Positions 51,863-62,250 of a DNA stretch of 64,000 nt are shown piece by piece. Source of the stretch: Levilactobacillus cerevisiae (GTDB lineage: Bacteria; Bacillota; Bacilli; Lactobacillales; Lactobacillaceae); the NCBI RefSeq assembly GCF_003946245.1, contig NZ_RHNN01000009.1:62001-126000 (forward strand), in the 5' to 3' direction. The notes below the pieces were generated by a model. The model was not told the origin of the DNA and ran no database searches. It saw nothing but the letters and a program-made list of their open reading frames with translations. The translations under genes were made by a program, and so were the position numbers. Within the stretch, counting starts at the first letter, position 1. Every line of letters starts with the position of its first letter.

Positions 51863-52375
51863 ATGAGCAATCACATTGCGTTATTTGAGCCCCTTTTTCC
51901 CGCCAACACGGGGAATATCGCCCGGACCTGTGCCGGGACCGACACCGTCTTAGACCTGATCAAGCCCCTCGGATTTTCCGTGGATGATGCCCACTTAAAA
52001 CGGGCTGGCCTGGATTACTGGGACAAGGTGGATGTACGGTACCACGAGAACCTACCAGCCTTTCTGGCGTCGATTCCAGATCCGACCCAACTGTATTTGG
52101 TATCCAAATTTGCTGATCAGGACTATACCGAACCGGATTACAGCGTCAATGAGAACGATCACTATTTCCTCTTTGGGAAAGAAACGACGGGGCTGCCTGA
52201 ACCCTTCATGCGCAAGCACGCTGAGAAATGTATTCGGATTCCACAAGACGACACCCACATTCGGGCCCTTAACCTGTCTAATAGTGCGGCCATCGTGATT
52301 TACGAAGTCCTGCGGCAACAGGCATTTCCCAACCTTGAACGGGTGCACACCTACCCACACGATAAATTAAAGTAA
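51863..52375 (+). CDS. trmL: tRNA (cytidine/uridine-2'-O-)-methyltransferase TrmL
   Basis: A 170-residue SPOUT enzyme modifying the wobble base of tRNA-Leu. Family motifs are HIALFEPLFPANTGNIARTCAGT, LFGKETTGLPE and the knot motif IRALNLSNSAAIVIYE. The ATG at 51863 follows GGAGAAGAG. An in-frame upstream extension is rejected because it crosses the promoter. It is followed after 18 bases by ftsK. Confidence 0.93.
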   Translation: MSNHIALFEPLFPANTGNIARTCAGTDTVLDLIKPLGFSVDDAHLKRAGLDYWDKVDVRYHENLPAFLASIPDPTQLYLVSKFADQDYTEPDYSVNENDHYFLFGKETTGLPEPFMRKHAEKCIRIPQDDTHIRALNLSNSAAIVIYEVLRQQAFPNLERVHTYPHDKLK

Positions 52376-52393
52376 GCGAAAGGAGGCAGTCGG

Positions 52394-54730
52394 TTGGCTA
52401 CCAAACGAAAAACGACCCGGCGCCGCACCACTAAGCGTAAGCCGGCTCGTCGTAAGACCACAAAAAAACAACCATTTCCTTATACGGCCAACGTGATTGG
52501 TTTAGTCCTGATTGCCTTAGCGGGCTTGGGCTTGTTCAATCTGGGACTATTGGGAACCCTGACGGCCGATCTTGTTCGGCTAGTTGTGGGGGATACCTAT
52601 GAATTTGGGCTGATTCTCATCGCTGCGGTGGGGGTGACCTTGACCATCACCGGCCGACTGCCGAGCATTGCCCGGCACTACTGGCTCGGTAGTGGCCTGA
52701 TTTATGGCGGTTGGCTCCTCTGGATGAGCGCCAATCACTTTATTGCGGTCGACATCCACAGTCAATTTCTCCCCGTCATTTGGAATGCAGGGCTGGCAGA
52801 TCTCTTCAGCGGTGGCTTGACGTCGCAACTGGGTGGTGGCCTGGTGGGTACACTGTTGTTGAGTGTGATTGCTTGGCTGATTGCCCTGGTCGGCTCGCAG
52901 ATAGCGGCCTGGCTAATTATGCTGGGGGGAGTCATTGTCTTCTTCCAGATTCCGCTGGCAAGTATCGAGCACTGGTTCCAGACCATCTGGGAGGCCTTAC
53001 ATTCCGGCCTCCAAGCCAGTGGCACCGCCCTGAAAAAGGGGGGCGAATTGGCCAAGGAGCGTCAGGCCAAGCGGGCTGAGAAGAAGCCGACCGTGACGAC
53101 ACCCAGGGATCCGGACAAGAAAGACTTGCCAGAACCTAAGCCACAACCGACCGTGCCCGTTGCGCCAGAAGAACCCAGTTACCACATCACTGTGGCGGCT
53201 GACGCAACTTCCAAGGCAGCGCCCAAGAGTGACGCGGGGAGTGATGAGGAGGCCGACGCAACAGCCGCCGCTTTGGCCAGCAGTACGCCGGTCGATCCCA
53301 ATTACCAGTTACCCACGGCAGATCTGCTGAAACAGGTGCCACCAACCGACCAGACGGAAGAGGTCAACGCGATTGATGCCAATACTAAGATTTTAAAGCA
53401 AACGCTCGATAGCTTTGGCGTCGACGCCGAAGTGAAAAATGTGAGCTTAGGGCCCTCCGTGACCGAGTACGAACTGCACCCGGCCATTGGGGTCAAGGTG
53501 TCGCGGATTGTGAATTTAGCCGACGACCTCGCCTTAGCACTGGCCGCCAAAGGAATTCGGATTCAAGCGCCTATTCCCGGGAAGTCCCTGATTGGGATTG
53601 AAGTTCCGAACAAGGAAGTCTCAACCGTGTCGTTCCGCGACGTGGTTGAAGCTCAGCCAGCCCACCCCAACAAGCCACTCGAAGTCCCGCTGGGTCGCAA
53701 CGTGACCGGGGAAGTGGTGACGATGGACCTCACGAAGATGCCGCACCTGCTGATTGCTGGGGCGACCGGGAGTGGGAAGTCCGTGGCCATCAACGGGATT
53801 ATTACCAGTATGTTAATGAACGCCCGGCCGGACCAGCTGAAATTAATGCTGATTGACCCCAAAAAGGTTGAATTAAGCGTCTATAACGGCATTCCCCACC
53901 TGTTAACGCCGGTGGTCTCCGAACCCAAGAAGGCCGCCCGAGCGCTCCACAAGGTGGTTGCCGAAATGGAACGGCGCTACGAACTGTTCTCACAATTTGG
54001 GCAACGGAAAATTTCCGGTTATAACGCCTTTGTTCAGAAGGCCAACGCCGAGGACGACCAAGCCCGACCAACGTTGCCGTATATCGTGGTTGTCGTGGAT
54101 GAATTGGCGGACTTGATGATGACGGTTTCGAGCGAAGTCGAAGACGCCATCATTCGCTTAGCCCAAATGGGGCGGGCCGCCGGGGCCCACATGATCCTGG
54201 CCACGCAACGGCCATCCGTTGATGTCATTACCGGTCTGATCAAGGCCAACGTGCCATCACGAATTGCCTTTGCCGTGTCCAGTGGAATTGATTCCCGAAC
54301 CATTTTAGATGCCAACGGGGCCGAAAAGCTCTTGGGTCGCGGGGACATGTTGTATCAACCGGTCGATGCCAATTCACCGGTGCGGGTCCAAGGGGCCTTT
54401 ATTCCGGACGATGACGTGGCGAACGTGGTCGATTTCATCAAGCAACAACAGTCCGCGGACTACGACGAGGACATGATGGTGACCGACGAAGAGCTACAAC
54501 AGGAGGATGCCGGTGACAGCGATGATGAGTTGTTCGACGATGCGTTAAAATTCGTGGTCGAGCAACAAAAGGCTAGCACGTCATTGCTCCAACGGAAGTT
54601 CCGCATCGGGTATAATCGCGCCGCTCGCATCATGGATGACCTGGAACAACGCGGGTACATTGGCCCACAAGAGGGCAGTAAGCCGCGGCAAGTTTACAAG
54701 CAAGCGGATCCTGATCAACCCACTGATTAA
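52394..54730 (+). CDS. ftsK: DNA translocase FtsK/SpoIIIE
   Basis: A 778-residue septal DNA pump. The basic Lys/Arg/Thr N-tail (1-30) precedes four or five membrane segments (about 32-195), an acidic/Pro linker (about 230-320) and the motor. Walker A is [14 protein letters not shown], Walker B is [14 protein letters not shown], and [16 protein letters not shown] follows. The C-terminal winged-helix gamma domain (about 705-770, [18 protein letters not shown]) reads KOPS/SRS signals. It starts with TTG after AAGGAGG. It resolves chromosomes at the septum; placement before the dcw region is as in many Firmicutes. Confidence 0.95.
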   Translation: MATKRKTTRRRTTKRKPARRKTTKKQPFPYTANVIGLVLIALAGLGLFNLGLLGTLTADLVRLVVGDTYEFGLILIAAVGVTLTITGRLPSIARHYWLGSGLIYGGWLLWMSANHFIAVDIHSQFLPVIWNAGLADLFSGGLTSQLGGGLVGTLLLSVIAWLIALVGSQIAAWLIMLGGVIVFFQIPLASIEHWFQTIWEALHSGLQASGTALKKGGELAKERQAKRAEKKPTVTTPRDPDKKDLPEPKPQPTVPVAPEEPSYHITVAADATSKAAPKSDAGSDEEADATAAALASSTPVDPNYQLPTADLLKQVPPTDQTEEVNAIDANTKILKQTLDSFGVDAEVKNVSLGPSVTEYELHPAIGVKVSRIVNLADDLALALAAKGIRIQAPIPGKSLIGIEVPNKEVSTVSFRDVVEAQPAHPNKPLEVPLGRNVTGEVVTMDLTKMPHLLIAGATGSGKSVAINGIITSMLMNARPDQLKLMLIDPKKVELSVYNGIPHLLTPVVSEPKKAARALHKVVAEMERRYELFSQFGQRKISGYNAFVQKANAEDDQARPTLPYIVVVVDELADLMMTVSSEVEDAIIRLAQMGRAAGAHMILATQRPSVDVITGLIKANVPSRIAFAVSSGIDSRTILDANGAEKLLGRGDMLYQPVDANSPVRVQGAFIPDDDVANVVDFIKQQQSADYDEDMMVTDEELQQEDAGDSDDELFDDALKFVVEQQKASTSLLQRKFRIGYNRAARIMDDLEQRGYIGPQEGSKPRQVYKQADPDQPTD

Positions 54731-54855
54731 TGTTCTGAATGACGTGGGATTTGTAATTCAAATGTCTTTACTTAGTCTCTCCCAGGCCGCCTAATTCGTT
54801 GGTGGTCATAGTCATCAGGCGTATTCTGATGACTAAGTGGGGGGAGGCTTTTTGC

Positions 54856-55218
54856 ATGGAATTGGGAACGTGGTCGGATTGGTTCGAAGCGGTGGGCGAG
54901 CTCCTGGCAGTCGTGGTCGCGTTGTTTTTGCCCGTATATCAGGAGCGCAAGCAAAAACGGCTGACACGGCAACGGGTAAAAAACAATATTCAGCGGTTGG
55001 TTCAGTCCTTGCTCAGCACAGCGCGAGCCAATCGCGAATGGGAGACGGATTTTCAGACGTTACAGACCTTGATGCGGTTGTACGGCGCCTTGCTAACGGA
55101 TGAGCGGGGAGAACCCATCGTCTCGCTGGGGGAACAACTGGTGGTCGCCATCGCGGAACCAAGCCCGGACCAGGCGGTAATTAAGGATTTGTTAGCAGAA
55201 CTAGCAGCGTGTAAATAA
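54856..55218 (+). CDS. Hypothetical small membrane-anchored protein
   Basis: A 120-residue protein with one N-terminal hydrophobic segment (about 11-28, AVGELLAVVVALFLPVY) followed by a basic helical region, KQKRLTRQRVKNN, and a mostly helical tail. I do not recognise it. The ATG at 54856 is set by GGGGGAGG. Its leader folds: ACTTAGT (54769-54775) with ACTAAGT (54831-54837) encloses GTCATCAG (54811-54818) with CTGATGAC (54826-54833), partly mutually exclusive. A terminator follows, so it is a single-gene unit. Confidence 0.62.
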   Translation: MELGTWSDWFEAVGELLAVVVALFLPVYQERKQKRLTRQRVKNNIQRLVQSLLSTARANREWETDFQTLQTLMRLYGALLTDERGEPIVSLGEQLVVAIAEPSPDQAVIKDLLAELAACK

Positions 55219-55220
55219 CA

Positions 55221-55273
55221 AAAAAACGTGGTCACTACCAGTCGAAAGGGATTGGGCGTGATCACGTTTTTAA
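55221..55273 (+). terminator. Terminator after the small membrane protein gene
   Basis: AAAAAACGTGGTCAC and GTGATCACGTTTTT pair with one mismatch. The remainder of the spacer to 55541 holds no gene that can be supported. Confidence 0.75.
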
Positions 55274-55541
55274 AGTTTGTGAACCAAATAATAAGTTAAG
55301 TGACTGACTTAACGGGCGATTAAAAACCCAGCCGTCAAGCAATCAACTCAGAATGGATACAAAATTAATTAATATTCGTTTACACGCTGATTTATGCGAG
55401 TTGCGGGTTGTGCTGGAGAGAGGCACGTATAGAAAAATTTACTCGCCAACGTTGTTGTTCCCGTGGTTTTTCACAACGGGTGGTTCTCAAGGCAGAAAAA
55501 AAGCCGCCAACATTCAAGTGAATGCGACGACGAGACTGGGA

Positions 55542-55664
55542 TTAGCCCATTAAGCCAAGTGACGAAATGGCACCGAAAACCAGTGAGCCAATGGTTGCGA
55601 TAATCATGATCCAAACAAACACGTTCGTAATTTTTTGGAATGTTGATTTTTTCTTTTTTTCCAT
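55542..55664 (-). CDS. DUF4044-type micro membrane protein
   Basis: A 40-residue protein. Translation from the minus strand gives a Lys-rich start, MEKKKKSTFQK, then one hydrophobic helix, VFVWIMIIATIGSLVFGAI, ending SSLGLMG. This is the pattern of the DUF4044 micro-proteins found near the division cluster in lactobacilli (from memory of the family). AGAGGTGG lies 10 bases before the ATG. It sits upstream of the mraZ region on the opposite strand. Function unknown. Confidence 0.75.
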   Translation of the reverse strand: MEKKKKSTFQKITNVFVWIMIIATIGSLVFGAISSLGLMG

Positions 55665-55799
55665 GTGGGAGTAGCCACCTCTTTGCGTCTAGATTACTCA
55701 ATTAGTTTACCGTGGCAAGGCTTGAATTGCAACCGCCACGCAAAAAACTTCTAGTAGAAATCTAGGCTGAAAGCGACAACATTGTGTGTAACTGCCGGC

Positions 55800-55965
55800 T
55801 TGCCGTTCGCCAAATTTAGGTCGGAACGCTGTGGGCAGGACGCTACCAGCCTGAAAAGTGGTCTGCCAGCTCGCGTTGAACCGCCCAAATCGCGTTTCAA
55901 AGTCACCATTTTCCAAGCAAACCCACTTGAAAAATCCCACGGCTGAACCTAAATTTGGCTCACTC
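55800..55965. repeat. RE-1 element, copy d
   Basis: A non-coding structured repeat in the spacer 55665-56607. The outer stem is 13 bp and perfect: GCCAAATTTAGGT (55809-55821) with ACCTAAATTTGGC (55947-55959), a sequence unlike the arm of copy c. The linker GTCGGAACGCTGTGGGC (55820-55836) is shared with copy b. GTGGG (55831-55835) pairs with CCCAC (55936-55940). Hairpin 2 is TTGAA (55876-55880) with TTCAA (55896-55900). Hairpin 3 is 55908-55917 with 55926-55935, 9 of 10 pairs. Hairpin 1 is weak in this copy. Confidence 0.83.
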
Positions 55966-56339
55966 ACGCTTACATTGCTCGTATCAACAACTAGGTGTTG
56001 AATGCGGCTACATCTTTTCCGCCTGCGGTAATGGCATGTAATTCCCGTTACAGTGGGGCTAGAGATTCCCGCAGTTGAAATCAATCGTGCATCAGTCCAT
56101 GATAATTTTGACGGTTGTAAAAAAGGTTAAAAATTTTGTGATGTGCCAACCAGCGATTGCAACGACTAGGAGAATTCCCTATAATTAAACGGAGTCATCA
56201 TTGTTCAGGTAATTCTAGGAGAGCAAAAACGATAAGGCGTTGACTTGCTACAATGAATGGGCATTTCGTAATGGTAGTCAACAACGTTCAATGTGGCGTT
56301 GACGTGGGTTCTAAGCCTACGTTCTAGTTAAGCACAGTC

Positions 56340-56530
56340 AAGAGCCGAAGGAAGCCAGGGACGTAGCCAGCTGTGTCGGTGGTGTTGTCTGAGGTCTTTT
56401 CTCAGACTACAGCACGGGACGATCTTGGAGACGTGCGGGTTATCACGGCTTCAAGTCGAGGTGGAAGCCCGTTTCTCAGGCTGGAACCGGCCCCATAGCA
56501 GGCGGAGTCCCTGGAAGCCGCAGGTGGCCA
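56340..56530. repeat. RE-2 element, copy b
   Basis: A close relative of 11830-12015. The closing stem is CCAGGGAC (56355-56362) with GTCCCTGG (56507-56514), against CCAGGTAC/GTACCTGG in copy a. Hairpin 1 is GTCTGAG (56387-56393) with CTCAGAC (56401-56407), against GGCTGAG/CTCAGCC in copy a. Both are compensatory changes that keep pairing. Hairpin 2 is 56424-56435 with 56444-56455. It lies upstream of the DUF3397 gene. Confidence 0.8.
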
Positions 56531-56607
56531 ATTATTCACAACCTAATCACTCATGCAACTTAAGCAAATGCAAAGTCAAGAACATTGAAGCAGTAGGGGG
56601 AAGCGAC

Positions 56608-56961
56608 ATGGCGTTTTGGACATCACCAGCTGGAACATTGGCCATCCTGGTCATCGGCTGGCTAATCATCCGGGGAATCAAGCGGCTGTTCCGCAAGCAT
56701 TGGCCGGCACAACTCAACACCTGGGATCTGATGACCCCGCTGCTGATTGTCGGGTCACTGATTTTGATTCCGGCCGGCGCGGGCGTGATCATCCCCTGGT
56801 TAATCATTGGCTGGATGGCTATTGGTATCGGGGTGACGCTTTTGCAGGCGATACACAACAAAGAGTTACTTTACAGCACTTTTTTCCGGACATTCTGGCG
56901 ATTGACCGACTTGTATTGGACCGCCGGATTCATTATCTGTTTTTTACTCGTAATTAGCTAG
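56608..56961 (+). CDS. DUF3397 family membrane protein
   Basis: A 117-residue protein with four hydrophobic segments (LAILVIGWLIIRGI, LMTPLLIVGSLILI, VIIPWLIIGWMAIGIGVTLL, LYWTAGFIICFLLVI). Size, topology and position before mraZ match DUF3397, the Bacillus YllA-type protein next to yllB (mraZ). GGGGGAAG precedes the ATG. A long open frame runs upstream through RE-2 but is not credible coding. Function unknown; a wall or division link is suggested only by synteny. Confidence 0.75.
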   Translation: MAFWTSPAGTLAILVIGWLIIRGIKRLFRKHWPAQLNTWDLMTPLLIVGSLILIPAGAGVIIPWLIIGWMAIGIGVTLLQAIHNKELLYSTFFRTFWRLTDLYWTAGFIICFLLVIS

Positions 56962-57027
56962 ATTTATGCATAAATATTAATTTTTTTGACTATCAACTCA
57001 TTTTAAGTAAGCGTTATAAAACGCTCT

Positions 57028-57064
57028 AAGCCACGGTGAACAGGTGTTCGCCGTGGCTTTTTTA
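57028..57064 (+). terminator. Terminator before mraZ
   Basis: AAGCCACGGTGAAC and GTTCGCCGTGGCTT pair with one G-T, followed by a T run. It separates the DUF3397 gene from the dcw operon. Confidence 0.9.
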
Positions 57065-57122
57065 AGTTTTGTGGGGAAATTTATAAAAATTCGGAAACGT
57101 TGTGGTAGAAAGTGGGGGGGTG

Positions 57123-57131
57123 TGGTAAACT
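57123..57131 (+). promoter_or_regulatory. Extended -10 promoter of the dcw cluster
   Basis: TGGTAAACT, 32 bases before mraZ. MraZ represses its own operon at repeated GTG(G/T) boxes in other bacteria. Here GTGG or TGGG-type triplets recur at about 57100-57126 (TTGTGGTAG, AGTGGGG, TGTGG), in keeping with that. Confidence 0.6.
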
Positions 57132-57162
57132 TGGTGATAGTTACAAATGGGAGTGATTGGCT

Positions 57163-57594
57163 ATGTTTATGGGCGAGTTTGAACATTCTATCGACACCAA
57201 AGGCCGGCTGATCATTCCCGCCAAGTTTCGGGAGCAATTAGGCGAGCAATTTGTCGTCACTCGGGGGATGGATGGCTGTTTATTCGGCTACCCAATGCCA
57301 GAGTGGGGTGCGCTGCAAGAAAAGTTGAAAGCCTTGCCAGTTAATCGCAAGGACGCCCGGGCCTTTGTCCGGTTCTTCTATTCAGCAGCGACGGAATGTG
57401 AGCTTGATAAGCAGGGCCGGATCAATTTACCCAAATCACTCCGAGACCACGCAGCGTTAACTAAACAATGTGTGATTGTCGGGGTTGCTAACCGATTTGA
57501 AATTTGGAGCGCCGAACGGTGGCAGGATTTCTCTACCACGGCAGAAGAAGACTTCGACGATATTGCTGAAAATCTCATTGATTTTGGCATGTAG
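57163..57594 (+). CDS. mraZ: Transcriptional regulator MraZ
   Basis: A 143-residue double AbrB-like protein, beginning [20 protein letters not shown] with a second copy of the motif at [19 protein letters not shown]. It heads the division and wall cluster and usually represses it. The ATG at 57163 follows GGGAG by nine bases; a TTG two codons earlier is less likely. Confidence 0.95.
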   Translation: MFMGEFEHSIDTKGRLIIPAKFREQLGEQFVVTRGMDGCLFGYPMPEWGALQEKLKALPVNRKDARAFVRFFYSAATECELDKQGRINLPKSLRDHAALTKQCVIVGVANRFEIWSAERWQDFSTTAEEDFDDIAENLIDFGM

Positions 57595-57616
57595 CGTTTA
57601 GGAAAGGAGAGTGTTT

Positions 57617-58561
57617 ATGGAAAACTTTCATCACGTAACGGTTTTGCTCAAAGAAGCGGTGGCTGGATTAGCCATTAAGCCAACTGGTATCTACGTTGAC
57701 TGCACTCTCGGTGGCGGCGGTCACAGCGAGCGAATCTTAGAGCAACTGACGACCGGTCACTTGTACGCCTTTGACCAAGATCAAACGGCCATTACTTATA
57801 ACCAAGAACACTTAAAAAAATACATCGAAGAGGGTAAATTAACCTTCATCAAGAGCAACTTTCGGGACATCAAGGAACAGCTCAATCAACTGGGGATTAC
57901 CGCAGTCGATGGCATCCTGTATGACTTGGGGGTTTCCTCACCACAGTTTGACGAGGCAGATCGCGGTTTCAGCTACCAGCACGACGCCCCGTTAGACATG
58001 CGGATGGATCAGAGCCAAAAGTTAACGGCCTGGATTGTGGTCAATGAATGGGAATTCAACGACCTCATGCGAATTTTCCACCGTTACGGCGAAGAAAAAT
58101 TTGCGAAGCCGATTGCCAGGGCCATTGAACGGCACCGGGCAACGGCCCCGATTGATACCACCGGCCAACTGGTCGACATCATCAAGGAAGGTATTCCCGC
58201 GGCGGCTCGTCGTCACGGTGGCCATCCTGCCAAGAAGGTTTTCCAAGCTATCCGTATCGCCGTCAACGACGAACTGGGGGCCCTGGAGGACTCATTGGAA
58301 CAGGCCATATCGTTAATTGATTTGAACGGTCGGGTCAGCGTGATTACCTTCCAGTCCTTGGAAGATCGCCTGGTCAAGACCATGTTCCGGGAAAACTCCT
58401 CCCTGCCAGACTTACCGCAGGGGTTACCCGTCATTCCGGACAACCTGCAACCTAATTATCAACTCGTCAATCGCAAGCCTATCTTGCCGTCTGAGGAAGA
58501 ACTTGCGGTGAACCACCGCGCCCACAGCGCAAAGTTACGAATTTTAGAAAAAATTAAGTAG
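57617..58561 (+). CDS. rsmH: 16S rRNA (cytosine-N4-)-methyltransferase RsmH
   Basis: A 314-residue enzyme making m4C1402 in the ribosomal P site. Motifs are [12 protein letters not shown], the SAM loop [34 protein letters not shown] and [15 protein letters not shown] at the end. AAAGGAG precedes the ATG by seven bases. Second in the dcw operon, 22 bases after mraZ. Confidence 0.96.
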   Translation: MENFHHVTVLLKEAVAGLAIKPTGIYVDCTLGGGGHSERILEQLTTGHLYAFDQDQTAITYNQEHLKKYIEEGKLTFIKSNFRDIKEQLNQLGITAVDGILYDLGVSSPQFDEADRGFSYQHDAPLDMRMDQSQKLTAWIVVNEWEFNDLMRIFHRYGEEKFAKPIARAIERHRATAPIDTTGQLVDIIKEGIPAAARRHGGHPAKKVFQAIRIAVNDELGALEDSLEQAISLIDLNGRVSVITFQSLEDRLVKTMFRENSSLPDLPQGLPVIPDNLQPNYQLVNRKPILPSEEELAVNHRAHSAKLRILEKIK

Positions 58562-58603
58562 TCAAACAAATTCATATAATTCGACATAGGAAGATGATTA
58601 TTT

Positions 58604-59005
58604 ATGGCGCAAAATAATTTAGCTGAAGCGGTTCCCCTCAGTGCGGAACCCCAACAACGCCCAAACATAGAACAACCCCAACGACAGGCTCAGCCGCAGC
58701 TTAATCCGCAGCAGCATCCCAACAGCCACAAGTTGCCGATCTCAAAATTTGAAAAATGCTTATTAACCGCGTGCGGTCTAGTCTTGGCCGTCATGATGGT
58801 TTGTGTTGTGTCCGCCAAGATTACGACGACCAACGCACAGCACAATTTGCAGAGCATTAACAGCCGCATTACGACCGTGCAGAATCACAACACGAATGCG
58901 CAGCAACAGATTAATGAGTTGCAGAGTCGGAGCCGTCTTGATAAAATTGCTAAAAAACAAGGCTTGAGTCTCCAAAATGCCAGAATAAGGAATGTAAACA
59001 AATAA
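58604..59005 (+). CDS. ftsL: Cell division protein FtsL
   Basis: A 133-residue bitopic protein: a Gln/Pro-rich cytoplasmic tail (1-45), one membrane segment (about 50-72, LLTACGLVLAVMMVCVVSA) and an extracytoplasmic coiled coil (about 80-125). Size, topology and position are those of FtsL, which with DivIC/FtsB recruits PBP2x/FtsW. Its stop overlaps the next start (TAATG). Confidence 0.9.
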   Translation: MAQNNLAEAVPLSAEPQQRPNIEQPQRQAQPQLNPQQHPNSHKLPISKFEKCLLTACGLVLAVMMVCVVSAKITTTNAQHNLQSINSRITTVQNHNTNAQQQINELQSRSRLDKIAKKQGLSLQNARIRNVNK

Positions 59006-61164
59006 TGAAAGATTCCCACGAGCGTCAAACGACCAATAAGCAACCTAGCAGGAACCGTAAGAGTTTTGGGCGGTTTCTGTTTTACGCCATCTGCGTGTTG
59101 TTTATTTTTGTCGTTTGCCGCTTTTCGTATATTGCGATTGGTAAAAGCATTCAGAACGTCAATTTGAGTAGCCAGGCCCAGAAGCTGTACACCGCTAACG
59201 AGACCCTCAAAGCCAAACGGGGGACCATTTATGATGCCAACGGCCAGGCGATTGCCGAAGATACCAGTGTGTATTCCATTTACGTGGTGCTGGATAAGCG
59301 GCAAGTTGGCCTGAACGGGCAGAAGCTGTACGCAACCAACAAGCAAAAGATTGCGCGGGTCCTGGCCAAGTATTTACCAATCACCAAGAAGAAGGCGCTC
59401 AAGGCGTTGAACCCTAGCAATAAGAACACGTTCCAGGTTGAATTTGGAACGGCGGGGCAAAACATTTCGTTGACGACTAAGCAGAACATCCAGAAGGCCC
59501 ATTTAAGCGGGGTCAATTTTGTTCAACAGGAAGCGCGACTGTACCCTAACGGCATCTTCGCCTCCCACCTGATTGGGTTAGCCGAGTCCAAGACCAGCAA
59601 GTCTGGTGAAACGACCTTAACCGGGACTATGGGCCTCGAGCAGGCGTTTAACAAACAACTGACCGGGACAAATGGATCGCAGAAAATCAAGAAGGATATG
59701 TACGGTTACCAGTTGCCTGGGACTAAGCAAAAGTCCAAGAAGGCTAAGAACGGCGACAACGTCTACACCACTTTGGACACCCGGTTACAGACGCTGCTGG
59801 AAACGGAAATGAGTAGCGTTCAGAGTCAGGTTAAGGCCAACTCGATGAACGCCGTCCTGATGAATGCCAAGACGGGGGCCATTTTAGCGGCAACCCAACG
59901 GCCAACGTTTAACGCGTCGACCAAGGCTGGATTGAGCCAGATTTGGCGCGACACCTTGGTTCAGGATGCCTACGAACCCGGGTCAACCATGAAGGTCTTC
60001 ACGCTGGGGGCCTCAATCGATAGCGGCAATTACAACGGGAACGCGACCTACCAATCTGGGAAATACGCGATCGGCAGTCAGACTGTTCCAGACTGGAACA
60101 CCTCTGGTTGGGGAACGATTACCTATAACAAGGGGTTTGCGCTGTCCAGTAACGTGGCCATGGCGCACCTGGAACAACAGATGGGTGCCAAGACCTGGCG
60201 GAAATACATCAACCGGTTCCACTTCCTGAAGAGCACGAATTCCGGCTTGCCAGGTGAATTGACCGGGAGCATTGCTTTTAAACGGCCGATCGAACAGGCC
60301 GACACGTCATTTGGTCAAGGGATTCAAGTCACGTTCTTCCAGATGCTCCAGGCATTGACCGCCGTCAGCAACAATGGGAAAATGATGAAGCCTTACGTGA
60401 TTAGTAAGGTGACCGATCCGAACACCAACAAGACGGTCGCTAAGTACTCGCCGAAAGAGGTGGGTAACCCCATTTCAGCCAAAACGGCTAAAGCGGTTCG
60501 GAAACACATGGAAGATGTTGTCTATAAGAGTTATGGTATTGGGAGTGACTACAAGATGAGCGGGGAACGGGTCGCTGTTAAGACCGGTACCGCGCAAGTC
60601 AGTAATGGGAGTGGGTATTTGACCGGTGACGACAGTTATCTGTATTCCGTCGCCGCCATGGTGCCCGCAAGCAATCCGAAATACGTGATGTACATCACCA
60701 TGAAACAACCTCACTTGGGGAGTAAGACCGCGACACAGTTACTGGCTTCGATCATGAAACCAGTGATGGCCCGTGCCTTACAAGAAGATGCACAAACGAA
60801 GAGTACCAGTAGCGCCAAGATGCCAGCGGTGACCGGTAAAGCAACAACCAGTGCCACGACGGCGTTGACCAAGATTGGCGCCACGGTCACCACGTTGGGG
60901 ACCGGTAGTAAGGTCTTGAGCCAGTCCGTGAAGACTGGAACAACGCTTTACAGTGGCCAACGGATTTTCTTGAAGACGGGTGGTACGGTTGCCTTACCAA
61001 GTTTAACCGGCTGGTCCAAGGGTGATGTGGTAAAATTAGCACAGATAGAAGGTTTGAAACTGACCGTGTCCGGTGACGGGTACGTGACCAAGCAAAGTGT
61101 GAAGGCAGGAACCACTGTCGGCTCGGGTGCTGGTCTCACGGTTACTTTGAAACAAAATAAATGA
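59005..61164 (+). CDS. pbp2x: Septal transpeptidase PBP2x (class B PBP with PASTA domains)
   Basis: A 719-residue class B PBP for septal cross-linking. One membrane segment (about 25-45) is followed by the dimerisation domain (about 60-230). The transpeptidase carries SxxK in PGSTMKVF, SSN in ALSSNVAMAH and KTGT in AVKTGTAQVSN. Two PASTA domains occupy about 605-719 (MPAVTGKATTSAT; ALPSLTGWSKGDV). The two PASTA repeats are typical of Gram-positive PBP2x. Confidence 0.95.
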   Translation: MKDSHERQTTNKQPSRNRKSFGRFLFYAICVLFIFVVCRFSYIAIGKSIQNVNLSSQAQKLYTANETLKAKRGTIYDANGQAIAEDTSVYSIYVVLDKRQVGLNGQKLYATNKQKIARVLAKYLPITKKKALKALNPSNKNTFQVEFGTAGQNISLTTKQNIQKAHLSGVNFVQQEARLYPNGIFASHLIGLAESKTSKSGETTLTGTMGLEQAFNKQLTGTNGSQKIKKDMYGYQLPGTKQKSKKAKNGDNVYTTLDTRLQTLLETEMSSVQSQVKANSMNAVLMNAKTGAILAATQRPTFNASTKAGLSQIWRDTLVQDAYEPGSTMKVFTLGASIDSGNYNGNATYQSGKYAIGSQTVPDWNTSGWGTITYNKGFALSSNVAMAHLEQQMGAKTWRKYINRFHFLKSTNSGLPGELTGSIAFKRPIEQADTSFGQGIQVTFFQMLQALTAVSNNGKMMKPYVISKVTDPNTNKTVAKYSPKEVGNPISAKTAKAVRKHMEDVVYKSYGIGSDYKMSGERVAVKTGTAQVSNGSGYLTGDDSYLYSVAAMVPASNPKYVMYITMKQPHLGSKTATQLLASIMKPVMARALQEDAQTKSTSSAKMPAVTGKATTSATTALTKIGATVTTLGTGSKVLSQSVKTGTTLYSGQRIFLKTGGTVALPSLTGWSKGDVVKLAQIEGLKLTVSGDGYVTKQSVKAGTTVGSGAGLTVTLKQNK

Positions 61165-61188
61165 GAATGAGGATTGAGTAGGACAATG

Positions 61189-62157
61189 ATGAATGTGATT
61201 TTGCCACTGTTGGGTGGATTTGTAATTACGGCGGCATTTATGCCGTCCCTAATCCGGTACTTCCGGGCGCGGCACGAAGGCCAAATGATTCGAGACGAAG
61301 GCCCGACCTGGCACGAAAAGAAATCAGGGACCCCAACGATGGGTGGCCTGTTATTCATTATTGCCATCGCCGTCATGACACTGGCAACTAGCTGGATCAT
61401 GGCACCGCACCATTTGTTGTCGACCACCTGGATTTTGCTATTCATCCTGGTCCTTTATGGGGCTTTGGGTGCCTGGGACGACAGTATTAAGCTGTTCCAC
61501 CGGCAAAATGAAGGCTTGAAAGCTTGGCAGAAATTGCTGGGCCAAATTGTGGGGGCGTTGATTTTATTCTGGGTGTACACCCACGAACGACTCCCCATGG
61601 CCCTGCACGTTCCGGGGATGGGTAACTGGCACATGAGTGGCTGGTACGCCGTCTTCGTGATTATTTGGTTAGTCGGCTTTAGTAATGCCGTGAACCTCTC
61701 CGATGGCCTCGATGGCTTGGTGAGTGGGTTGGCTAGCATTTCCTTTGCCGCATACGGAATAATCGCCTGGGAACAGCAACAGATTAACATTGCTATCTTC
61801 TGTTTTGCCGTAGTCGGCAGTCTTCTCGGCTTTCTCATTTTTAATCACAAGCCAGCCAAAATCTTCATGGGTGACACCGGGTCTTTGGCCTTAGGTGGTG
61901 CGCTAGCAGCCGTTTCAATTCTGTTGCACCACGAATTGTCACTGCTGTGGATTGGGTTGATCTTCGTGATTGAGACGGCGAGTGTTATTTTGCAAGTTGC
62001 CTCATTCAAGTTAACGGGCAAGCGAATTTTCCTGATGAGTCCGATTCACCACCACTTCGAAATGAAGGGTTGGAGTGAATGGAAGATTGATTTGACTTTC
62101 TGGGGAATTAGTTTGGTTACCGCCGTTACTGGAGTTTGGGTTATTTTGCCGAAGTAG
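61189..62157 (+). CDS. mraY: Phospho-MurNAc-pentapeptide translocase MraY
   Basis: A 322-residue integral membrane enzyme making lipid I. Ten membrane segments and all family motifs are visible: [10 protein letters not shown], the DD motif in [33 protein letters not shown] and [11 protein letters not shown]. The start is uncertain between ATGs at 61186 and 61189; 61189 has better spacing from AGGA. A terminator hairpin follows, so murD needs its own promoter, which is unusual inside a dcw operon. Confidence 0.95.
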   Translation: MNVILPLLGGFVITAAFMPSLIRYFRARHEGQMIRDEGPTWHEKKSGTPTMGGLLFIIAIAVMTLATSWIMAPHHLLSTTWILLFILVLYGALGAWDDSIKLFHRQNEGLKAWQKLLGQIVGALILFWVYTHERLPMALHVPGMGNWHMSGWYAVFVIIWLVGFSNAVNLSDGLDGLVSGLASISFAAYGIIAWEQQQINIAIFCFAVVGSLLGFLIFNHKPAKIFMGDTGSLALGGALAAVSILLHHELSLLWIGLIFVIETASVILQVASFKLTGKRIFLMSPIHHHFEMKGWSEWKIDLTFWGISLVTAVTGVWVILPK

Positions 62158-62167
62158 ACGGACGACT

Positions 62168-62211
62168 GATGGGCTATCCCGCTCGCAAGTCGCCGCAGGT
62201 AGCCCATTTTT
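62168..62211 (+). terminator. Terminator after mraY
   Basis: TGGGCTA (62170-62176) pairs with TAGCCCA (62200-62206), followed by five T. Confidence 0.8.
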
Positions 62212-62250
62212 AGCTTCCCTGGTTGTTATACTGGCGAGGCTGGTCGCTTC

